Source of the DNA: Intestinibacter sp034113885
GTDB taxonomy: Bacteria > Bacillota > Clostridia > Peptostreptococcales > Peptostreptococcaceae
Length of the DNA: 11,681 nt
Direction of reading: 5' to 3'
Assembly: GCF_034113885.1 (NCBI RefSeq)
Contig: NZ_JAXEWM010000252.1
Location: forward strand, 1-11,681
The translations under genes and the position numbers were made by a program. Numbering within the stretch: position 1 is the first letter of the stretch; every line of letters starts with the position of its first letter. This document shows positions 1 to 5,650 of this stretch, piece after piece. The notes under the pieces are model-generated. The model saw nothing but the letters and a program-made list of their open reading frames with translations. It ran no database searches and was not told the origin of the DNA.

Positions 1-1069
1 AAAACTTTTATTCCTGTTTTTTACAGTATTAATGATTTCATTTATATCTCTTTGTTTTATGAAATTATATAATTTTATTATTTCTATACTTAATTTATGT
101 TTCTTTCTCGAATACAGACCATATCTCCTTACAACTCTAAACCCCTTCGGGTGTATATGATTCACTAATTTCCCTATAAAATCTATTGCCGTCATTGTAA
201 CTTCTATTTTCTTTTTAGGCTTTTTATTTTCGTACCAAAATGTTACATATTTACCATCATATTTTGTTATTCTATATTCAGCGATAGCTGGTCTAGCCAA
301 GTATCTTCCTATATATTTAGCTGCTTGTTTTATATCAACTAAATCTCTTTCTGCATTTACATAAAATCCATTTTCATGGCTTTTATATAATTTATTTATT
401 AATTTTTTTGTTTGGTTATCCTTAAAATTATTCTTTATTATATCTAGAACCAATTTCTCCCATGACTTTTTCAAATAATTATACGGAATATAATCTATTT
501 TTTTAAACCATTTACACTCCTTATCAATTCCACCTTCGGTAAATAAAGCATGTATGTGTGGATTCCATTTTAAATCTGATCCAAATGTATGAACTACAGT
601 TATGACTCCAGGTTGATAATTACCTTTAACTCTATTTTTGTAAAAATATGATATTACTCCATAAACTGCATCTTGTAATTCTTTTAATAGCTCACGCTTT
701 TTATAGAAATAATTTCTTAACTCTTCTGGTATTGTAAATACAGCATGTCTATGTTTTACTTTCAACATATTATTTGCCTGTTTTTCTGCCCAATTAATTG
801 AATACATTCTTCCACATTTAGTACAAAACTTACTTTTACATGAAAATCCATGAATGTATTCTTCATTACAAATTAAACATTTATATTTTACATATCCGTA
901 TTCTATTTTGCCACAAGTTAATGCTTTCTCTACAACTCCAATTATATGCTCACGCATTTCTTTATTTATTTCTTAATCTTGTTAATTTAGAGATTTTAAA
1001 TTCTTCAAAATGATCCTCTAAAATTGTATTTATTATTTTTCTTTTTTCATATCTTCTACAATTGTTCAT
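1..1069 (-). pseudogene. IS91-family (Y2/HUH) transposase, frameshifted and cut by the window edge
   Basis: Single-strand DNA transposase of the IS91 type. An N-terminal fragment of 35 codons starts at ATG 1069 and stops at 962-964. A long open frame then starts at ATG 957 and runs off the left edge without a stop. The long frame has a zinc ribbon (Cys pairs C27/C30 and C45/C48, with C40 between), the text FTIPEELR, the HUH motif in NPHIHALF (HIH at 550-558), and the two-tyrosine motif YIGRY at 301-315 followed by LARPAIAEYRI. These are hallmarks of the family. The break lies in a TTTA-TTTA tandem at 961-968 on the plus strand. Removing one 4-base unit joins the halves as ...TRLRNKEMREHIIG..., so a 4-bp duplication explains the frameshift. 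The downstream catalytic part is otherwise intact. The 3' end and element boundary lie outside the window. Confidence 0.85.
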
Positions 1070-1126
1070 ATTACTATTGTACACAGATTATCCACAATTT
1101 CAAATTGTTATAAATTCCTTGTAAAT

Positions 1127-1150
1127 AAAAAAATGGCATCAAAGATGCCA
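1127..1150 (-). terminator. Hairpin plus T-tract, reading towards the transposase
   Basis: Perfect 7-bp stem TGGCATC / GATGCCA (1134-1140 and 1144-1150) with an AAA loop. On the minus strand it is followed by seven T (1133 down to 1127), the form of a rho-independent terminator. No minus-strand gene lies immediately to its right, so it does not end a visible gene. It may insulate the transposase from outside transcription, or be a terminal hairpin of the IS91-like element. Confidence 0.5.
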
Positions 1151-1262
1151 CCCCCTATAAATTATTGAATATTATTATTTATTGTGCTTATAATACATAA
1201 AAATGTCGATATAAATACAATATATAATTATTTAAATGTCTTAGAAAGTTCCTTTTATAGTC

Positions 1263-1465
1263 CAAAAAGTTTTTAGATATGATATTGATGGAAAAAACAT
1301 ATTAAAGGCTAATGAAAATGCTATTGATGGAGAGTTTGACTTTTGCAAAAAATTAAAGACAATTATCCTAAGTATGTGGTTTCTATGGAGGATTTTTTTG
1401 AAGATAATATAGATGGTGTGAAGCATGTTAATTTAGTTTATTTTTTGTTAATGGAGAAATTTTAA
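1263..1465 (+). pseudogene. Decayed 3' end of a DUF4143-type AAA ATPase gene
   Basis: A short remnant with no start codon. One frame reads ...KNILKANENAIDGEFD (to about 1340). Shifting by one base near 1340 continues as LLQKIKDNYPKYVVSMEDFF, then EDNIDGVKHVNLVYFLLMEKF and stop 1463-1465. From memory, this matches the C-terminal end of the widespread gut-Firmicutes ATP-binding proteins with a DUF4143 domain, which commonly end in REF..L.KIKDNYPKYV.SMD......GIKH.N..DFLL. Everything upstream (ATPase domain) is missing and there is at least one frameshift, so this is a fossil. It fills most of the gene-less stretch 1070-1518. The rest of that stretch holds only the hairpin at 1127-1150 and AT-rich sequence. 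Confidence 0.6.
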
Positions 1466-1494
1466 TTTGTTTTATTTAATTACTTGTAAAATTG

Positions 1495-1503
1495 TGTTAA
1501 AAT
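1495..1503 (+). promoter_or_regulatory. Possible extended -10 promoter for the BIG2-domain gene
   Basis: TG-T-TAAAAT forms an extended -10 element 24 bases before the TTG start, with no good -35 at the usual distance. It is the best candidate upstream of this gene, but AT-rich DNA makes such matches common. Confidence 0.3.
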
Positions 1504-1527
1504 ATATTTTAAATCGAGGTGTTAAAT

Positions 1528-2070
1528 TTGAAAAAATTAATAAAAAAAAGTATCTCTATTTTTTTAGCATTAACAATAGTTTTTTCTTTATTTAGTTTCT
1601 ATGAAACAAACGAAGCATTTGCTGCAACTACAAAATTAAATGAAACTAGACTTTATTTAGCAAAAGGGGAAACATATAAATTAAAAGTTTATAATACTAG
1701 TAAAAAAGTTACTTGGTTATCTAGCAAAAAATCTGTTGCAACTGTTTCTAGTAAAGGTTTAGTTAAAGCGAAATCAAATGGGAAAGCTACTATAACTGCT
1801 AAAGTTGGATCTAAAAAATATACTTGTAAAGTTACTGTTAAAAAACCATATAGCAGAAAATATGTAGAAAATTATTACTATCGAAAAGGTAGTTATAAAA
1901 GTGTAAAGGTTGCTGGTAAGAGCGAAGATAAAAAATATAATGGAGAAACATGTTATTTTGTTGGATTAGATTATAAGGTTTCAAAAGGATGTATTCCAAA
2001 AGCAAATCAAGTGTATGTAGGATCTCAAACATTAAAGATGTATAAATTTTTAGATGTTAATAAGTTTTAA
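1528..2070 (+). CDS. Secreted protein with a single bacterial Ig-like (BIG2) domain
   Basis: A predicted exported protein of 180 residues. I place the start at TTG 1528, six bases after GAGGTG (1516-1521). The GTG at 1519 overlaps that ribosome binding site and cannot be served by it. Residues 1-32 form a classic signal peptide: KKLIKK, a hydrophobic core (ISIFLALTIVFSLFSF), and a cleavage site after AFA32. Residues about 36-105 are a BIG2 Ig-like domain (motifs VTWLSSKKSVATVSSKGLV and GKATITAKV). The last 75 residues are rich in Tyr and Lys, hold two Cys (142, 155), and match nothing I recognise. There is no LPxTG motif, transmembrane anchor or further repeat, so it is probably released or held by charge (the mature protein is strongly basic). 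BIG2 domains are common in clostridial surface and adhesive proteins, but the exact role here is unknown. It is monocistronic, ending at its own terminator. Confidence 0.8.
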   Translation: MKKLIKKSISIFLALTIVFSLFSFYETNEAFAATTKLNETRLYLAKGETYKLKVYNTSKKVTWLSSKKSVATVSSKGLVKAKSNGKATITAKVGSKKYTCKVTVKKPYSRKYVENYYYRKGSYKSVKVAGKSEDKKYNGETCYFVGLDYKVSKGCIPKANQVYVGSQTLKMYKFLDVNKF

Positions 2071-2079
2071 TATAAATTA

Positions 2080-2134
2080 AAAAATACTCTGTACAGAAAA
2101 TACTAAAAAATAGTTATCTGTATAGAGTATTTTT
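2080..2134. terminator. Long-stem terminator after the BIG2-domain gene
   Basis: An 18-bp stem, left arm 2080-2097 (AAAAATACTCTGTACAGA) and right arm 2117-2134 (TCTGTATAGAGTATTTTT), with a single G-T pair and a 19-base loop. The T-run is built into the stem on both strands, so it could act in both directions. Confidence 0.75.
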
Positions 2135-2233
2135 ATGTAAAATAACATTTTATAAATAAAAGTTATATTAATAAGCCTATTAAAATAATTAAGAGTAAAT
2201 TTACTAGTTATATATATAAAATTTTATTATATA

Positions 2234-2291
2234 TTGACAAATATACCTTGAATAAAGCAAGATATTTATATCCTAATAAATAAAGGATAAT
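2234..2291 (+). promoter_or_regulatory. Putative promoter/operator of the first tandem-paralogue gene
   Basis: Starts with a consensus -35 TTGACA (2234-2239), continuing AAATATACCTT. No convincing -10 lies at the usual 16-18 base spacing. Further on, TATCCT (2269-2274) and AGGATA (2284-2289) form a 6-bp inverted repeat, followed by AAGGATAAT (2283-2291). Both the TTGAYAAATATACCTT block and the AAGGATAAT block recur upstream of the second paralogue, which suggests shared regulation. Confidence 0.45.
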
Positions 2292-2323
2292 TAATGAATT
2301 CTAATAAATAAGGGGAAAACAAT

Positions 2324-2686
2324 ATGCCAATAAATCATAACACTATAATTACTGCAATCACTAACAGTTTTCAAACAACTTATCAAGGAGTTAGAATGTC
2401 AGGTGTAGTATGGAATGAATGTATGAAGGCAGTGAGTAATGTTAGCTTGATGAATTATATTATTAGTCAAAATAACGTAGGTATTCCACCGGTTAAGACT
2501 TTTCTAGATTCAAGCTCAGCTTTACACGGAGGTTTTTTGAATTATGAAAAACAATGTTTAGGGAAGTTTTGGGGATTTGTATTTCAGTTTGTATTTAAGG
2601 TTGCTAAGAAAGGAAGAGCTAAGATTAATACGAAGGGAGTAGAATCAGCCACATATTATGAACCATACAATGATGTGGTTGTTTAG
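2324..2686 (+). CDS. Unknown 120-residue protein, first of two tandem paralogues
   Basis: I do not recognise this family. ATG 2324 follows AGGGG at 2311 with about 9 bases of spacing. The protein aligns along nearly its whole length with the next gene product. Shared features, in order: W30-[ND]-E-C33-[MI]-K-A-V, then L-M-N-[YH]-I-I (42-47), I-P-P-V-K (54-58), G-G-F (69-71), Y-[ED]-K-[QK]-C78-[LI]-G, and the aromatic run F-W-G-F-V-F-[QK]-F-V-F (82-91). Here that run is followed by a basic stretch, KVAKKGRAK. There is no signal peptide and no full-length transmembrane helix, although the aromatic run could be buried or membrane-interacting. The two shared Cys (33, 78) and Trp30 would be the residues to watch. 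It has its own promoter-like region and is separated from the paralogue by 115 bases containing that gene's promoter. Confidence 0.75.
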   Translation: MPINHNTIITAITNSFQTTYQGVRMSGVVWNECMKAVSNVSLMNYIISQNNVGIPPVKTFLDSSSALHGGFLNYEKQCLGKFWGFVFQFVFKVAKKGRAKINTKGVESATYYEPYNDVVV

Positions 2687-2700
2687 TAGCTTGTATAGTC

Positions 2701-2731
2701 AATAGGTAATAGAAATAAAATATTATCTATT
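2701..2731. other. Stem-loop between the paralogues
   Basis: AATAGGTAATA (2701-2711) and TATTATCTATT (2721-2731) can pair over 11 positions with one G-T wobble and a 9-base loop. It follows the stop of the first gene by 15 bases. No T-run follows, so it is at most a weak terminator or an mRNA-end structure, and it overlaps the -35 of the next gene. Confidence 0.35.
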
Positions 2732-2787
2732 GATAAATATACCTTAATTATTATACTTATAAATACAAGGATAATAATTAAGGTATA
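2730..2787 (+). promoter_or_regulatory. Promoter with a perfect 17-bp inverted-repeat operator
   Basis: TTGATA (2730-2735), a 16-base spacer and TATACT (2752-2757) form a plausible sigma-A promoter. Over it lies a perfect inverted repeat: TATACCTTAATTATTAT (2738-2754) and its reverse complement at 2771-2787, separated by 16 bases. The left arm fills the spacer and enters the -10. The right arm ends where the ribosome binding site AAAGGAG begins (2787). This geometry suits a repressor dimer or tetramer, and the spacer also repeats the AAGGATAAT block (2767-2775) seen before the first paralogue. Confidence 0.6.
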
Positions 2788-2801
2788 AAGGAGAAATTTA
2801 A

Positions 2802-3197
2802 ATGAAAAATATAACTTGCAAAGATATAGTAATTAAAATAAATGACGATTTTGGAAATAAATATAAACCTTTTTCAAAGTTTAAAGATTCAGGACAAATA
2901 TGGGATGAATGTATAAAAGCAGTTAATGATCCTAAATTAATGAACCATATTATTTTCTGTAATGATGTATTAAAAATTCCACCAGTAAAGGTATTTTTAG
3001 CAGCAAATGAAACTTTAACAGGAGGATTTTCAGTTTATGATAAAAAATGTATAGGTGCATTTTGGGGATTTGTATTTAAATTTGTGTTTATGTATCAATC
3101 ACAAAAGGACAGCAATCCAATTAATTTAAAAGGGATAAAAACAGCAACATATTTTTATGATATAGATGTAGAGGATGGAATAGAAGTTATTGATTAA
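2802..3197 (+). CDS. Unknown 131-residue protein, second of two tandem paralogues
   Basis: Paralogue of the gene at 2324, with family unknown to me. ATG 2802 follows AAAGGAG (2787-2793) at 8 bases. Shared positions are W34-D-E-C37-I-K-A-V, L-M-N-H-I-I (46-51), I-P-P-V-K (59-63), G-G-F (74-76), Y-D-K-K-C83-I-G, and F-W-G-F-V-F-K-F-V-F (87-96). By eye about half of the aligned core is identical. It differs in lacking the basic stretch after the aromatic run and in having an acidic tail (DIDVEDGIEVID). It also has two extra Cys (6 and 53). Tandem duplication followed by divergence of the tails suggests related but distinct partners or targets. It could be a phage- or element-borne accessory protein, an immunity-type protein, or a stress-induced cytosolic protein. 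None of these is shown by the sequence. Confidence 0.75.
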   Translation: MKNITCKDIVIKINDDFGNKYKPFSKFKDSGQIWDECIKAVNDPKLMNHIIFCNDVLKIPPVKVFLAANETLTGGFSVYDKKCIGAFWGFVFKFVFMYQSQKDSNPINLKGIKTATYFYDIDVEDGIEVID

Positions 3198-3297
3198 CTT
3201 GTTTAACTATACATACCATAGATGTTGCAAATTATAGTATATCCTGATGTCCATATAATATTTTAATATGATTTTATATGAAAGGAAGGTTGATAGT

Positions 3298-3852
3298 ATG
3301 AAATTGAAGGAGTCTTTCCGTTATATGAACTTTTTAGATGGTTTGATGGAAGAAGGTATAGACCTTTTACGTACTGATTCTTTTATTACTAAGATGAAGG
3401 AAACTCATTTAAAAAGTAAGGCTAACCCAGAAGCAGAAGATGAGGTTATTGAGGTTTCTAACTCTACTACTGTTATAGACGAATATGGTTTTCAACCTAG
3501 TCCTGATTTAGTAGATATTTCTGAGTTAGTAGAGCTTGATTTTGATACTAACAGGGTCATTTGTTTTATGCAAGAAGTTTTAGAAGAGAAGGATAGCCTT
3601 TCAAAAGCTATCAGCAAGTCGAAAAGCGATGCTTCGATTGATATTGATGCTGCAACATCTAGTAACAAGGATCGCCAAGCTTTTATCCGAAGATTACGTT
3701 ATATATCTGACATGAAGTCATATGAGAAGGTTTCAGAAGGTTCAGGTTACAAGTTGAACAACGAAGGGAACCAAGTATCTTATGTGTATGACATTAAATC
3801 AGAACCGTCCGTAAAACGGGCGGTTCTGATTTACATAGATTTAATTTTTTAG
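3298..3852 (+). pseudogene. Probable 3'-truncated accessory gene whose frame runs through a terminator
   Basis: Starts at ATG 3298 behind AAAGGAAGG (3281-3289); the ATG at 3268 has no good site. The 184-residue product begins MKLKESFRYMNFLDGL. Motifs later are ELDFDTNRVICFMQEVLEEKDSL, SIDIDAATSSN, and GYKLNNEGNQVSYVYDIK. From memory this resembles a clostridial mobile-element/prophage family of unknown function whose members continue well beyond the YDIK region. Here the frame from codon 167 is encoded by the terminator hairpin (3796-3832) and stops at 3850-3852, overlapping the end of smsB by 4 bases. The real 3' end was probably lost by a deletion or rearrangement. Arginine is mostly coded by CGT, CGC, CGA or CGG, whereas the two paralogues upstream use AGA, supporting a foreign origin. 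Whether the stump is still expressed is unknown. Confidence 0.55.
3796..3832. terminator. Strong 17-bp hairpin at the end of the sms operon
   Basis: Arms AAATCAGAACCG (3796-3807) and CGGTTCTGATTT (3821-3832) pair perfectly. The inner bases extend the stem to 17 bp with one G-T pair and an AAA loop. It lies 16 bases beyond the smsB stop (minus strand) and inside the last codons of the plus-strand frame. On the plus strand TTTTTT follows about 13 bases later. The minus side has only the Ts of the stem. It most likely evolved as the sms operon terminator. Confidence 0.75.
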
Positions 3853-4769
3853 CTTAAAAATGCATCGACTATAACAGCTTCTGCTTCTTCTTCATCAAGT
3901 CCAAATGTTTCAAGCTTTAATAATTGCTCGTTGTTTATTCTACCTATAGCAGCTTCGTGAACAATTTGTGCATCTGTATGGTTTGCTTGTATTTCTGGTA
4001 TAGAAGCTACCTTAGCATGATCCATTATTATAGAGTCACATTGTATATGAGCTCTACATTTTTCGTTACCTACTGCTATTGGATGGAAGGCTTGAACAGA
4101 TTCGTTTTTGGCTACTGAACGAGAAACTATTTGAAGTGTAGAGCCTTTTCCATTTAAGTTTGCTACTACATTAGATTTTGCAACTTGTTTGTCGTGAGTC
4201 ATTAATTTTTCTGTTATTACAAGCTTAGCATCTTTACCTAAGTTAGCTTCAGTTTCTCTGACTGTAGAAGTAACTCCTTCTATTTGAGTCATTTCCATTT
4301 CACAATATGATCCTTCTTCCATATTTACTATAGTTGTAGGATTTAATATTCTGTCTCCAGTTCCTTCGCCTTCACCGTAGTGTTTTTCAACGTATTTTAC
4401 TTTAGCATTTTTGCCTATATAGAAAGTATGGATACCGTCGTGTTCTGAAGTAGAGCTTCCACAGTTGTGAATACCACAGCCTGCTACTATATCTACATCA
4501 GCACCTTCTCCTATATAAAAGTCGTTGTATACTAAATCGTTTACACCTGTTTCAGTGATTACGACAGGTATATGAACCTTTTCGCCTTTTGTATTAGGTT
4601 TTACTATTATGTCTATTCCTGGTTTGTCTTCTTTTGATTTTATTTCTACGTTTTCTGTAGAATGTCTAATAACACCTACGCCGTCTTTTCTAAGGTTGAA
4701 AGCACCAGCAGGCTCTCCTGTAATATCGGCTATTGTTTTTAATAAATTTTCTAACATACTATCTTTCAT
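3849..4769 (-). CDS. smsB: SmsB, short SufB/SufD-like Fe-S scaffold
   Basis: Scaffold half of a minimal SUF system. With the SmsC ATPase it is expected to build Fe-S clusters in the cytosol. At 306 residues it is much shorter than E. coli SufB (about 495), consisting of the beta-helix core and C-terminal helices. The C-terminal part is unmistakable: RAHIQCDSIIMD (239-250), PEIQANH, then VHEAAIGRINNEQLL (270-284), and EEEAEAVIVDAFLS. H271-E272 aligns by eye with the HE of SufB that holds catalytic Glu434. The SufB Cys405 position appears to be Lys253 here, so cluster ligands differ. Cys 98, 103, 156, 238 and 244 are available. The start overlaps smsC by 11 bases, implying translational coupling. 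No SufS, SufU or second SufB/D is present. In older annotation it may be called SufD or SufB. Confidence 0.85.
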   Translation of the reverse strand: MKDSMLENLLKTIADITGEPAGAFNLRKDGVGVIRHSTENVEIKSKEDKPGIDIIVKPNTKGEKVHIPVVITETGVNDLVYNDFYIGEGADVDIVAGCGIHNCGSSTSEHDGIHTFYIGKNAKVKYVEKHYGEGEGTGDRILNPTTIVNMEEGSYCEMEMTQIEGVTSTVRETEANLGKDAKLVITEKLMTHDKQVAKSNVVANLNGKGSTLQIVSRSVAKNESVQAFHPIAVGNEKCRAHIQCDSIIMDHAKVASIPEIQANHTDAQIVHEAAIGRINNEQLLKLETFGLDEEEAEAVIVDAFLS

Positions 4770-5505
4770 TTGTTAAAGCAACCTCCTTTATAGGACAGGC
4801 ACAGCTAGCACCATTTTGAATTAGTGGCATTATGTCCATTCTAGTTCCCTTATTTTGAACTTTACCGTTTGCAATTATCATAAGTTCATCAGCTAAGTCT
4901 ATTATTCTCTCTTGGTGTGATATAATAACTACTGTTTGGTCTTTGTTTTCTTTGAATTTTTGGAAGCTGTCAACAAGCATTGAAAAACTCCATAAATCTA
5001 TCCCTGCTTCTGGTTCATCGTATATAGCAAGCTTTGGATTTCTAGCCATTAATGATGCTATTTCGATTCTCTTTAATTCTCCACCAGATAAAGATGCGTC
5101 TACATCTCTTTTTAAGTATTCTTTAGAGCAAAGACCTACATTTGTAAGGTATTTGCAGCATACATCGTCTGATAATTTTTCTCCAGAGGCTAAGTTAAGA
5201 AGCTTTTGAACAGTAACGCCTTTGAATCTTGGTGGTTGTTGGAATGCATATCCCACGCCAAGTCTTGCACGTTCTGTTATACTTAGATTAGTGATGTCAA
5301 CTCCGTCAAATAATATTTGGCCTGATGTTGGTTTTTCTATACCCATTATTATTTTGGCTAATGTAGACTTACCACCACCATTAGGACCTGTAATAATTAA
5401 TATTTTCCCTTGTTCAACTTTAAAGCTTACATCATCTAAAATAGTAATTTCACCTTTACCATCTAAATTATCAACTTTAAATGTAATATTTTTTAATTCA
5501 AGCAT
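4759..5505 (-). CDS. smsC: SmsC, SufC-like ABC ATPase of Fe-S assembly
   Basis: Cytosolic ATPase that drives the SmsB scaffold; it is not a membrane transporter component. The 248 residues contain Walker A GPNGGGKST (40-48), the Q-loop in YAFQQPPRFKG, signature LSGGELKRIEIA (139-150), and Walker B LAIYDEPEAGID (159-170). The switch His is in ISHQERI (H197). The YDEPEAGID form and the PPRFKGVTV text are typical of SufC-type ATPases. The C-terminus carries an unusual Cys-Ala-Cys-Pro (235-238) that is not part of the ATPase fold and could bind metal or a cluster. The ATG at 5505 follows AAAGGG with 8 bases of spacing. It is the first gene of the two-gene sms unit and shares the direction of pmbA/tldD upstream. 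Confidence 0.88.
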   Translation of the reverse strand: MLELKNITFKVDNLDGKGEITILDDVSFKVEQGKILIITGPNGGGKSTLAKIIMGIEKPTSGQILFDGVDITNLSITERARLGVGYAFQQPPRFKGVTVQKLLNLASGEKLSDDVCCKYLTNVGLCSKEYLKRDVDASLSGGELKRIEIASLMARNPKLAIYDEPEAGIDLWSFSMLVDSFQKFKENKDQTVVIISHQERIIDLADELMIIANGKVQNKGTRMDIMPLIQNGASCACPIKEVALTNER

Positions 5506-5561
5506 AATAAATCCCTTTCTATCTCTATATTTATGTCTTATATTTTGTCTACATATCTAAT

Positions 5562-5633
5562 ATTATACAAAAAACAATAATTTTTCCATATATTTTGCAA
5601 TTTTTTTGTCAAATGCCAAAAATACATTTGCAA
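5562..5633 (-). promoter_or_regulatory. smsC promoter region with palindromic repeats
   Basis: On the minus strand a perfect -10 TATAAT (5567-5562) lies 57 bases before the smsC start, with a poor -35 (TATGGA). Upstream are two TTGCAA palindromes (5595-5600 and 5628-5633). A CAAATG / CATTTG inverted repeat lies between them (5610-5615 and 5625-5630). A weak -35 with dyads just upstream suggests activator or repressor control. The Rrf2 protein encoded two genes upstream is the obvious candidate, by inference only. Confidence 0.45.
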
Positions 5634-5650
5634 TATGTAGTAAAATAATT

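Noticed and set aside
1088..1096. TTATCCACA as a replication origin signal
   Set aside because: A single DnaA-box match without a cluster, AT-rich unwinding array or dnaA/dnaN/rep gene nearby; mentioned only as part of the possible IS end.
1241..1426. Minus-strand open frame of 61 codons
   Set aside because: It lies opposite the DUF4143-type ATPase remnant, has low-complexity Ile/Phe/Asn-rich sequence and no ribosome binding site.
1838..2032. Minus-strand open frame inside the BIG2-domain gene
   Set aside because: Antisense shadow of a convincing secreted-protein gene; no start signals.
2141..2323. Possible riboswitch or small RNA in the leader of the first paralogue
   Set aside because: Extremely AT-rich with only a 6-bp dyad; no recognisable riboswitch core or terminator/antiterminator pair.
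1..3852. CRISPR array or defence island
   Set aside because: No regularly spaced repeats and no cas, nuclease or methylase genes; only mobile-element remnants and unknown proteins.
4943..5560. Two plus-strand open frames opposite smsC
   Set aside because: Complement of conserved ATPase motifs; composition is what antisense of SmsC would give.
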